Both the position numbers and the translations under genes were made by a program. Below, in pieces: positions 1 through 5,282 of a stretch of DNA of 6,579 bases. The notes beneath the pieces are model-generated. The model had not been told where the DNA came from. It saw only the letters and a list, made by a program, of their open reading frames with translations, and did no database searches. The stretch comes from Candidatus Nanopelagicales bacterium (GTDB lineage Bacteria > Actinomycetota > Actinomycetes > S36-B12 > UBA10799): assembly GCA_030699055.1 (NCBI GenBank), contig JAUYKX010000049.1, positions 1 through 6,579 of the forward strand, read 5' to 3'. Position 1 is the first letter of the stretch. Each line of letters begins with the position of its first letter.

Positions 1-1112
1 GCATCGACTCTGATCCCGACCCCGGATGGCTCAACCCATTCGGTGATCTCCCCGGGTCCCGGCAGGAATCGGCGTGGATCCTCAGCGCACACGCGGAACT
101 CGATGGCATGCCCAGCGGTTTCGGGCGGATTATCAGCGTCGAACGTCGGTTCACAACCGGCCGCGATCAACAACTGCTGCTCCACCAGATCCAATCCGGT
201 CGTCTCCTCCGTGACCGGATGCTCCACCTGTAGACGGGTGTTCATCTCGAGGAACCAGGCATCGCCTCGTTCCCGGTCGAGCAGCATCTCGACCGTTCCC
301 GCCCCCCGGTAGTCCACCGCCTCACCCGCCAGGACGGCGGCCTGACGGATCCGGTCCCTTTGGGCCTCATCGAGTCCCGTGGCCGGTCCCTCCTCGACAA
401 GCTTCTGATGCCTGCGTTGCACCGAGCAGTCGCGATCTCCCACGGCCACGACCCGCCCGTCAGCCAGCCCCAGGATCTGAACCTCGACATGCCTGGCCGC
501 CGGAACAAAACGCTCAAGCAGGATGCCGCCATTGGAGAAAAAGCGCTCCGCCCGGCTGCGTGCGGTCTCGAAGGCGGCCAGGAGCGCATCGGGGTCGGCG
601 GCGGGAGCCATACCGATACCACCGCCGCCACCGGCTGCCTTGACCATCACCGGGTAGCCGATTCGCTCGGCCCAGCGGAGGGCGTCGGCTCCGTCAGCCA
701 CAGGCTCTCCCGAACCCGGGGCCACCGGCACTCCGGCGGAGGCCATCAGATTCCGCGCCTCGATTTTGTCGCCCATCGACCGGATCGACTCCGGGCTGGG
801 CCCGACCCAGATCAAACCCGCATATCCAACGGCTTCGGCGAAGTCGGCGTTTTCCGACAGGAATCCGTAGCCCGGATGGATCGCCGAGGCGCCTGACTCC
901 TTGGCGGCCGCCAATACCGCCGCCGCATCGAGGTACGACTCGCCCGGCGCGGGCGGGCCGATGCGAATTGCATCGTCAGCCTCCGCGACGAAGGGCAACC
1001 CGGCGTCGGCGTCCGAATAGACGGCCACAGTTCGGATTCCCAGGCGCGTCGCGGTCCTGATGACCCGGCGCGCGATTTCCCCCCGATTAGCGATCAGTAG
1101 TGAATCAAACAC
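1..1112 (-). CDS. accC: Biotin carboxylase subunit of an acyl-CoA carboxylase (C-terminus beyond window)
   Basis: ATP-dependent carboxylation of biotin on a carrier protein, the first half-reaction of acetyl-/propionyl-CoA carboxylase, in the cytoplasm. Translated from GTG at 1112, 370 residues lie in the window and the frame runs off the left edge. Residues 2-14 are the typical N-terminus (FDSLLIANRGEIA). HPGYGFLSEN follows, then K116 (same number as in E. coli AccC), K158 before the glycine-rich ATP loop 161-168, E200, H208-V-E-V, R234-H-Q-K237, E275, E289-M-N-T-R293 and E297-H-P. These match the ATP, Mg, bicarbonate and biotin residues of the family. The glycine loop reads GGGGGIGM, with Ile where E. 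coli has Arg. A stand-alone AccC has about 450 residues; actinobacterial alpha chains often continue into a biotin-carrier domain, and the window cannot tell which applies. The gene is divergent from the next gene, with 32 bp between start codons and no clear Shine-Dalgarno. Confidence 0.95.
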   Translation of the reverse strand, partial: MFDSLLIANRGEIARRVIRTATRLGIRTVAVYSDADAGLPFVAEADDAIRIGPPAPGESYLDAAAVLAAAKESGASAIHPGYGFLSENADFAEAVGYAGLIWVGPSPESIRSMGDKIEARNLMASAGVPVAPGSGEPVADGADALRWAERIGYPVMVKAAGGGGGIGMAPAADPDALLAAFETARSRAERFFSNGGILLERFVPAARHVEVQILGLADGRVVAVGDRDCSVQRRHQKLVEEGPATGLDEAQRDRIRQAAVLAGEAVDYRGAGTVEMLLDRERGDAWFLEMNTRLQVEHPVTEETTGLDLVEQQLLIAAGCEPTFDADNPPETAGHAIEFRVCAEDPRRFLPGPGEITEWVEPSGVGIRVD

Positions 1113-1118
1113 ACCGGC

Positions 1119-1124
1119 AGACTA
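1119..1124 (-). promoter_or_regulatory. Probable -10 box for the biotin carboxylase gene (leaderless)
   Basis: Read on the minus strand, TAGTCT fits the actinobacterial -10 pattern TANNNT. Its last base is separated from the GTG start at 1112 by 6 nt, which would put the transcription start on the start codon itself. No Shine-Dalgarno sequence lies in the gap, which supports leaderless translation. No good -35 is visible. The motif is short and could occur by chance. Confidence 0.4.
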
Positions 1125-1130
1125 GTGGCC

Positions 1131-1136
1131 TATGCT
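1131..1136 (+). promoter_or_regulatory. Probable -10 box for the 168-aa unknown gene (leaderless)
   Basis: TATGCT fits TANNNT and ends 8 nt before the GTG at 1145. It lies only 6 bp from the oppositely oriented -10 box of the carboxylase gene, so the two promoters would be back to back. No Shine-Dalgarno or convincing -35 is seen. Confidence 0.4.
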
Positions 1137-1144
1137 GTGGGCTC

Positions 1145-1651
1145 GTGGACGACCCAGACGGACCGGAGCATCGCGATCACCTACGTGTTGCCCGACCGAA
1201 GCCACTGTCACTCATTGAGCGATCGCGCTCCATCGATCCGGTCGCTGAACCATTGGCCGAAGGGACACCCCGACCCGCTCTGACCTCGATCGCGTTGCGC
1301 ACCGACGGGGATCGGGTTACGGCAACGATCACCCTCGCGCTACACGGACGGGTGTTGTCGGCCAGCCAGTCCGGCGACGCCGGGGACCGAACCCGCATCG
1401 TGGCCGAGGCTGCCCTCGAATCAGTGGCGCAACTGCTCGGCACCCCAGCCAGCCTGGAGAGCGCCCAGGTGGTCGAGATCTCAGGCCGCGAAATCGCCAT
1501 CAGTGTGGTCCAGATGCAATTGTCCACCGATGACCCCGGATCTCGGCCCCGGTTTGAGGTACTGGTCGGCAGCGCTATCGTGCGGGGGGACAGCGAAGAT
1601 GCCACGGCGCGTTCCGTTCTATCGGCACTGAACCGCCGGCTGGGCGTCTGA
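1145..1651 (+). CDS. Uncharacterised 168-aa protein with two similar beta-beta-alpha units
   Basis: I do not recognise a named family. The GTG at 1145 is preferred over an in-frame GTG at 1100, because the latter overlaps the divergent carboxylase start and lies upstream of the -10 box. Residues 1-50 are polar, Arg/Pro-rich and probably disordered. The rest looks like a soluble alpha/beta domain: strands 57-68 (RVTATITLALHG) and 69-77, helix 83-99 (TRIVAEAALESVAQLLG), strands 107-127 and 136-148 (RFEVLVGSAIVRG), and C-terminal helix 150-167 (ending LNRRLG). Both halves share the order strand-strand-acidic turn-helix ending in LG, suggesting internal duplication. There is no signal peptide, membrane segment or cysteine/metal motif. 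The gene is divergent from the biotin carboxylase and is followed after 77 bp by bL37, possibly on the same transcript. That it is a gene is supported by hydrophobic patterning, position and spacing; function is unknown. Confidence 0.75.
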   Translation: MDDPDGPEHRDHLRVARPKPLSLIERSRSIDPVAEPLAEGTPRPALTSIALRTDGDRVTATITLALHGRVLSASQSGDAGDRTRIVAEAALESVAQLLGTPASLESAQVVEISGREIAISVVQMQLSTDDPGSRPRFEVLVGSAIVRGDSEDATARSVLSALNRRLGV

Positions 1652-1728
1652 CCGCTGGGCCACCGACAACCACCAGTTCTTCAGGCCAGCTACCGCCGGC
1701 CAGAAACCGACAATCGAAGGAGTAATCC
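1652..1728 (+). other. 77-bp gap ahead of bL37
   Basis: Spacer between the unknown gene and bL37. Apart from the Shine-Dalgarno at its right end it shows only a weak GGCC-rich inverted repeat near 1685-1702, with a mismatch and no T-run. I see no convincing terminator or promoter, so co-transcription of the two genes is plausible. Confidence 0.4.
1717..1722 (+). promoter_or_regulatory. Strong Shine-Dalgarno for bL37
   Basis: AAGGAG is followed by 6 nt and then GTG at 1729, which is near-ideal spacing. This site decides the start of a gene too short to be called on length, and contrasts with the absence of such sites before most neighbouring genes. Confidence 0.8.
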
Positions 1729-1803
1729 GTGAGCAAGAAAGCCCGCAAGCGCCGCGACCGCAAGCGCCGCCGTCCGAACCACGGCCGTCGTCCCAACGCC
1801 TGA
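1729..1803 (+). CDS. Large-subunit ribosomal protein bL37 (24 aa)
   Basis: A 24-codon gene starting at GTG 1729 and ending in TGA at 1801-1803. The product begins MSKKARKRRDRK (initiator read as Met) and ends PNHGRRPNA. It is almost all Arg/Lys, with a C-terminal Asn-His-Gly-Arg-Arg-Pro-Asn-Ala tail. This matches the very small actinobacterial ribosomal protein first seen in mycobacterial 70S structures and named bL37, whose members end in a similar NHGKRPN-type sequence (recalled, not searched). Such a protein is expected to thread into 23S rRNA in the 50S subunit. The strong Shine-Dalgarno supports expression. It converges with rsrA, with 8 bp between the stop codons. Another short basic ribosomal peptide such as bS22 is less likely, because the tail fits bL37. 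Confidence 0.85.
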   Translation: MSKKARKRRDRKRRRPNHGRRPNA

Positions 1804-1811
1804 GACTCGAC

Positions 1812-2096
1812 TCAGCACTGCGCGTCAAACCGCCAGACCGCTACCTGTTGTTCGACCCACACCCGCAGGGCCGGTGGGGCCTGCTCACAGCGGCAGGCCC
1901 GGGCCACCATCTCCTTCAGCCGAGAGTCGTTTCGCATGCGCTCGGCGCACTTGGCGCACTGTTCGATGTGCGCCCTGATCCGCGAGCAATGTTCCTGATC
2001 CAATTCCCCGTCGAGGAACACCCACATGTGGGCATCCGCTTCGGAACAAGGGCATCCGGTCTCCCCAGCCGGTGTCCCGCCGGTTTCGGCATTCAC
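1812..2096 (-). CDS. rsrA: RsrA/RshA-type zinc-binding anti-sigma factor
   Basis: Redox-sensing anti-sigma factor expected to bind and silence the adjacent SigR in reduced cells and release it when its zinc-site cysteines form a disulfide. The 94-residue protein carries the zinc anti-sigma motif H43-x3-C47-x2-C50, preceded by C17 in a CSE context (equivalent to Streptomyces C11) and FLDGE at 27-31. C68-R-C70 lies near the place of the RsrA CC pair, followed by APPALR. Extra cysteines are C15, C37 and C94, the last being the final residue. No membrane segment is present, as expected for this cytoplasmic subgroup. The GTG start at 2096 overlaps the sigR stop as GTGA, implying translational coupling and near-equal synthesis. 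An ATG two codons downstream is an alternative start. The 3' end faces bL37. Confidence 0.92.
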   Translation of the reverse strand: MNAETGGTPAGETGCPCSEADAHMWVFLDGELDQEHCSRIRAHIEQCAKCAERMRNDSRLKEMVARACRCEQAPPALRVWVEQQVAVWRFDAQC

Positions 2097-2782
2097 GAAT
2101 CAGCCCCCTTCGTCACCGCGGGCGCGAGTCGCTCTTCCGGGCCGGTTGGCAGGCCCCGCTGTCGCGCGTAGTCGGCAAGTTTGTCTCTCAACTGCGAACG
2201 ACCCCGGTGAAGACGGGACATCACCGTTCCCACCGGAGTTCCCATGATTTCGGCGATGTCCTTGTAGGCGAACCCCTCGACATCGGCCAGGTAAACGGCA
2301 ATCCGGAAGTCCTCCGGAATCTCAGCCAGAGCCCGCTTGACATCGCCATCAGGCAGGCGATCCAGAGCCTCCGTCTCGGCCGAACGCAGGCCGGTCGAAC
2401 TGTGCGACTCGGCCGCCATCATCTGCCAGTCCTCCACGTCCTCCGTGGATGACTGCAGCGGCTGCCGCTGCCGCTTCCGATACCCGTTGATGTAGCTGTT
2501 GGTCAGAATTCGGAACAACCAGGCTTTGAGATTCGTGCCCGGCTTGAATTGATGGAAAGAGCGAAAAGCCCGTTCCAGGGTCTCCTGCACCAGATCGGAA
2601 GCGTCCTCGGGATTGCGGGTCATGCGCAGGGCACCGGCATACAGCGTGTCGAGCAGCGGCAGTGCGCCCTCCTCGAAGCGAGTGAGCCGCTCGGCAGGCG
2701 TCTCTTCGGCTTCCATGGTCACCGAGGGTACCGACGCCGCCAAGGTCACGCTGCCCGGTGCCATCAGATCGACGACCAACAT
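2093..2782 (-). CDS. sigR: SigR/SigH-family ECF RNA polymerase sigma factor
   Basis: Directs RNA polymerase to disulfide- and heat-stress promoters. From ATG 2782 the protein has 229 residues, close to the 227 of S. coelicolor SigR. Region 2 spans roughly 36-100 and includes [18 protein letters not shown] and [20 protein letters not shown], near-identical to known SigR. The linker keeps EDWQ, AESH and STGLRSAE. Region 4 spans roughly 138-190, with [20 protein letters not shown] and the recognition helix [15 protein letters not shown]. The ATG at 2782 is chosen because a purine-rich GAGGAGAG site lies just upstream. In-frame ATGs at 2803, 2764 and 2716 are alternatives, and homology begins only near residue 30. 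It overlaps rsrA by 4 bp. A SigR-type promoter upstream suggests autoregulation. Confidence 0.95.
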   Translation of the reverse strand: MLVVDLMAPGSVTLAASVPSVTMEAEETPAERLTRFEEGALPLLDTLYAGALRMTRNPEDASDLVQETLERAFRSFHQFKPGTNLKAWLFRILTNSYINGYRKRQRQPLQSSTEDVEDWQMMAAESHSSTGLRSAETEALDRLPDGDVKRALAEIPEDFRIAVYLADVEGFAYKDIAEIMGTPVGTVMSRLHRGRSQLRDKLADYARQRGLPTGPEERLAPAVTKGADS

Positions 2783-2786
2783 GTCT

Positions 2787-2792
2787 CTCCTC
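2787..2792 (-). promoter_or_regulatory. Shine-Dalgarno for sigR
   Basis: On the minus strand GAGGAG is followed by AGAC and then ATG at 2782. The 4-nt spacing is slightly short but acceptable. It supports this start over the in-frame ATGs at 2764 and 2716, which have no comparable site. Confidence 0.6.
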
Positions 2793-2805
2793 GCAACGCA
2801 CATCG

Positions 2806-2824
2806 AGGTCCACCGGGTGGACCT
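2806..2824 (-). repeat. Perfect 19-bp palindrome in the sigR leader
   Basis: AGGTCCACCGGGTGGACCT (plus strand) has two perfect 9-bp arms around a single central base. It lies between the SigR-type promoter and the sigR start, ending 23 bp from the ATG. In the sigR transcript it would fold into a stable 8-bp stem with a 3-nt loop just ahead of the ribosome site. As DNA it could be an operator for a dimeric repressor. Its role is inferred; its symmetry is certain. Confidence 0.7.
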
Positions 2825-2850
2825 GTCGAAGTTTTCCGGATCGTTGCGAT

Positions 2851-2878
2851 CAACACCCGTCGACGGCCGGCCATTCCC
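2851..2878 (-). promoter_or_regulatory. SigR-type promoter of sigR (autoregulation)
   Basis: On the minus strand GGGAAT (2878-2873) is followed by exactly 18 nt and then GTTG (2854-2851). This matches the published Streptomyces SigR / mycobacterial SigH promoter pattern (GGGAAT or GGAA, about 18 nt, GTT). It points toward sigR and would start transcription near 2842, giving a leader of about 60 nt. The known positive feedback of sigR/sigH in other actinobacteria fits. No equivalent match was seen in front of the other genes here. Confidence 0.75.
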
Positions 2879-2940
2879 GCCCGGAGTCCCCCGCGCAGTT
2901 CCCCGAACATCCTCGCCCGTCGAAAGGGACACCGATTGAC

Positions 2941-2946
2941 TACGCT
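2941..2946 (+). promoter_or_regulatory. Probable -10 box for aroA (leaderless)
   Basis: TACGCT fits TANNNT and ends 8 nt before the aroA ATG at 2955, with no Shine-Dalgarno in the gap. The layout repeats that of the 168-aa gene. The -35 is not convincing. Confidence 0.4.
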
Positions 2947-2954
2947 GACGGACG

Positions 2955-4235
2955 ATGACTCCGCCTTGGCCCGCCCCCGCCGCCACGCGGCCGATCGACG
3001 CGACGGTGAACGTACCCGGTTCGAAATCAGCTACAAATCGGGCTTTGATCATCGCGGCGCTGTCGACCGAGACCTCGACGATCGAAGGTGCTCTCTCCGC
3101 TCGCGACACCGAGTTGATGATGGACGCCCTCACTGCTCTCGGTACCGGATTCCATCGTGAGCGTTCAGTGATTCGAGTGGCACCCAGAACCCTGACCGGC
3201 CCGACGGTCATCGACTGCGGCCTGGCGGGAACCGTGATGAGGTTCGTCCCCCCGGTGGCCGCCCTGGCCACCGGCGAGATCCGCTTCGAGGGGGACCGTC
3301 AGGCCCGTTCTCGTCCGGTCGGGCCGCTGCTCGGCGCTCTCAGGGCCCTGGGCGTGGTCGTCACCGGAGATGGGCTGCCATTCGCCGTGACGGGTGCCGG
3401 ACACGTCACCGGCGGAGAGGTAGCGGTTGACGCATCCTCGTCAAGCCAGTTCGTCAGCGGACTGTTGCTGGCGGGCGCCCGATTCGATCAGGGGCTGATC
3501 GTTTCTCACCGGGGGGATCCGATCCCGTCTCGGCCGCATCTGGACATGACCGTCGACATGCTCCGCGCCGCCGGCGCCCGGGTGAATGCCGAGCAGTCGG
3601 ACCCCCGGGACTGTCGCTGGCAGGTCGAACCGGGTGAGCTCCGACTCGGCTCGCTGCGTATTGAACCGGATCTGTCGAATGCGGCCGTGTTCCTGGCGGC
3701 GGCGATGGTCGCCGGCGGAACCGTTCGCATTCCCGGCTGGCCAGAGGCCACCAACCAGGCGGGAGACTCCGCCCGAACGATCTTCGAGGAGTTGGGGGCC
3801 CAAACGGTGCGGACGCCGACCGGCTTGACCCTGACCGGACCGGATTTCATTCCCGGAGCAGACCTGGACCTGCGTGAAACCGGAGAGCTGACGCCGACGA
3901 TGGCTGCCGTCTGCCTCTTCGCCACCGGCCCTTCCCGGCTGCGCGGCATCGGACATCTCCGAGGTCACGAAACCGACCGACTGGCCGCCCTGGCTCGGGA
4001 GATCGAGCGTCTGGGCGGTCGGGTGTCGGTCACCGATGACGCACTCCGCATCGATCCCAAACCACTACATGCCGCCGATCTTGACAGCTACGCCGACCAT
4101 CGGATGGCAACGTTCGGAGCCATCGTGGGTCTGGTGGTGCCCGGTGTCCGCGTCCACGGAATCGAATCGACCACCAAGACTCTGCCCGGATTCGCCACGC
4201 TGTGGTCGAACATGCTCGCTGCGGGGGTTGCGTGA
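2955..4235 (+). CDS. aroA: 5-enolpyruvylshikimate-3-phosphate synthase
   Basis: Transfers the enolpyruvyl group of PEP to shikimate 3-phosphate, the sixth step of the shikimate pathway to chorismate. It is full length at 426 residues. Key signatures: PGSK24SATNR29 (PEP and shikimate-phosphate binding), [10 protein letters not shown] at 88-97, [11 protein letters not shown] at 111-121, SSSSQF at 161-166, TGELTPTM at 309-316 (acidic catalytic position), [11 protein letters not shown] at 333-343, DSYADHRM at 377-384 and STTKTLPGF at 405-413. F97 occupies the position of E. coli Pro101; I recall a similar RFVPP segment in mycobacterial AroA, so this looks like a lineage feature. The ATG at 2955 fits the -10 box and places the lysine motif at the usual distance. 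The gene overlaps rsgA by 4 bp and diverges from sigR. Confidence 0.97.
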   Translation: MTPPWPAPAATRPIDATVNVPGSKSATNRALIIAALSTETSTIEGALSARDTELMMDALTALGTGFHRERSVIRVAPRTLTGPTVIDCGLAGTVMRFVPPVAALATGEIRFEGDRQARSRPVGPLLGALRALGVVVTGDGLPFAVTGAGHVTGGEVAVDASSSSQFVSGLLLAGARFDQGLIVSHRGDPIPSRPHLDMTVDMLRAAGARVNAEQSDPRDCRWQVEPGELRLGSLRIEPDLSNAAVFLAAAMVAGGTVRIPGWPEATNQAGDSARTIFEELGAQTVRTPTGLTLTGPDFIPGADLDLRETGELTPTMAAVCLFATGPSRLRGIGHLRGHETDRLAALAREIERLGGRVSVTDDALRIDPKPLHAADLDSYADHRMATFGAIVGLVVPGVRVHGIESTTKTLPGFATLWSNMLAAGVA

Positions 4236-5218
4236 TCAGGGACGAACACGCCGAACATGACCGACCCGGGGGTCGGAGCCGGCCCCGGAGCAAGATTCGT
4301 CCCTCCTACCCTGATTCCAGCCCGGCCCTGGTCATCGCAGTCGACCGTGGTCGCTACACGTGCGCTCTCGACGACGGCCTCGGACCGACCGTAACCGCCG
4401 TGAAGGCCCGGGAGTTGGGCCGCCGGGCGGTGGTGGTCGGCGACGATGTGCGCCTCCACGGAGATGTTTCCGGCGGCTGCGACCGCCTCGCCCGCGTAAT
4501 TTCGATCGAACCCCGAACCACCGAATTGCGCAGAACGGCCGATGACACCGATCCGTTCGAACGAGTGATTGTGGCCAACGTCGACTTGATGGGTATCGTC
4601 ATCGCCCTTCAGGATCCTCCCCCTCGGCCGGGACTCATCGACCGCTGCCTGGTTGCCGCTTTCGACGCGGGCGTGCGGCCCCTGCTGCTGCTGACCAAGC
4701 GCGATCTGGCTTCCGCCGACGATCTGATCCGTCAGTACGAGCCGCTGGGAATCGACATCGTCGAGACGGGTCGTGAACTCGACCTCGAACCGGTTGCCCG
4801 TGCGCTCGCCGGACATCGGACAGTTCTCGTCGGGCATTCCGGCGTCGGCAAATCCACTTTGGTCAACGCCTTGGCCCCCGAATCGGATCGGGCGACCGGA
4901 GCGGTCAGCGCGGCCACCGGTCGGGGTCGCCATGTCTCCAGCAGCGTTCAGGCCTTGCGTCTTCCCGAAGCATTCGGGGGATGGGTCATCGACACGCCCG
5001 GTATCCGATCGTTCGGGCTGGCCCACGTTCATCGCGACCGGGTGATCAGGTCGTTTTCCGACCTGGCTCCCGCCCTGGACGATTGCCCACGCGGTTGCTC
5101 CCACCGCGAACCCGGCTGTGGTCTCGATCCATGGGTGGCCTCCAACCAGGCCCGGCCAGAACGCCTCGAGTCACTTCGTCGGATACTCGCCGCTTTGGAT
5201 GGCGACCTCGATCGTTGA
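4232..5218 (+). CDS. rsgA: Ribosome small-subunit-dependent GTPase A
   Basis: Circularly permuted GTPase that acts in late 30S subunit maturation. From GTG 4232 it has 328 residues. Residues up to about 25 are basic and polar, including SRPRSKIRPSY, which resembles other actinobacterial RsgA. An OB-fold follows (VIAVDRGRYTCAL to about 85). The GTPase motifs come in permuted order: G4 TKRD at 155-158, G1 GHSGVGKS at 201-208, the switch segment TGRGRHVSS at 229-237 and G3 DTPG at 254-257. The C-terminal zinc knuckle is C285-x3-C289-x-H291-x4-C296, with slightly shorter loops than in E. coli. The chosen GTG overlaps the aroA stop as GTGA, indicating coupling. An upstream in-frame GTG at 4202 inside aroA would add 10 residues and is less likely. 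Confidence 0.96.
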   Translation: MIRDEHAEHDRPGGRSRPRSKIRPSYPDSSPALVIAVDRGRYTCALDDGLGPTVTAVKARELGRRAVVVGDDVRLHGDVSGGCDRLARVISIEPRTTELRRTADDTDPFERVIVANVDLMGIVIALQDPPPRPGLIDRCLVAAFDAGVRPLLLLTKRDLASADDLIRQYEPLGIDIVETGRELDLEPVARALAGHRTVLVGHSGVGKSTLVNALAPESDRATGAVSAATGRGRHVSSSVQALRLPEAFGGWVIDTPGIRSFGLAHVHRDRVIRSFSDLAPALDDCPRGCSHREPGCGLDPWVASNQARPERLESLRRILAALDGDLDR

Positions 5219-5282
5219 ACCGGGCACCGAATCGGGTGGTCTCAGGCAGACCCGCCACCCCCGAAGCTTCTACCGTGTAGCC
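5219..5282 (+). other. 64-bp rsgA-hisN gap
   Basis: Spacer between rsgA and hisN, holding the putative hisN -10 box at its right end. No stem-loop with a T-run is visible, so hisN may be served both by read-through from aroA-rsgA and by its own promoter. Confidence 0.4.
5271..5276 (+). promoter_or_regulatory. Probable -10 box for hisN (leaderless)
   Basis: TACCGT fits TANNNT and is followed by 6 nt and the ATG at 5283, placing the transcription start on or next to the start codon. No Shine-Dalgarno is present. This is evidence for the 5283 start over the longer frame from 5118. No clear -35 is seen. Confidence 0.4.

Noticed and set aside
360..896. Plus-strand open frame of 178 codons within the carboxylase gene
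   Set aside because: Antisense to biotin carboxylase catalytic motifs; no domain seen.
1100..1144. Earlier GTG start for the 168-aa gene
   Set aside because: It would overlap the divergent carboxylase start codon and lie upstream of the likely -10 box; the added residues (NQTHRQTSGLCCGL) look non-coding.
1685..1702. Possible terminator hairpin between the 168-aa gene and bL37
   Set aside because: The GGCC-rich repeat has a mismatch in the stem and no T-run, so it is weak as a terminator.
2818..2839. Second SigR-like promoter (GGAAAA, 18 nt, GTGG) overlapping the palindrome
   Set aside because: Both halves deviate from consensus, and a near-perfect site lies just upstream with the same orientation.
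2857..2866. Palindrome CCGTCGACGG inside the SigR promoter spacer, next to GGCCGGCC
   Set aside because: Short GC-rich palindromes are frequent in this composition; nothing marks it as an operator beyond its location.
2549..3160. Plus-strand open frame of 203 codons across sigR and the aroA start
   Set aside because: Antisense to conserved SigR region 2 and overlapping aroA; Arg/His-rich shadow translation.
2933..3271. Further minus-strand extension of the sigR frame across the start of aroA
   Set aside because: It runs antisense to conserved AroA residues, has no SigR homology, and would make a sigma factor of 392 residues against the usual 230 or so.
4088..5104. Long minus-strand open frame (338 codons) opposite aroA and rsgA
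   Set aside because: It lies wholly antisense to two confidently identified genes, has a low-complexity composition typical of GC-rich shadow frames, and shows no recognisable motif.
5118..5282. Earlier start for hisN inside rsgA
   Set aside because: The 55 added residues translate the RsgA zinc-finger region out of frame, and the ATG at 5283 is preceded by a fitting -10 box.
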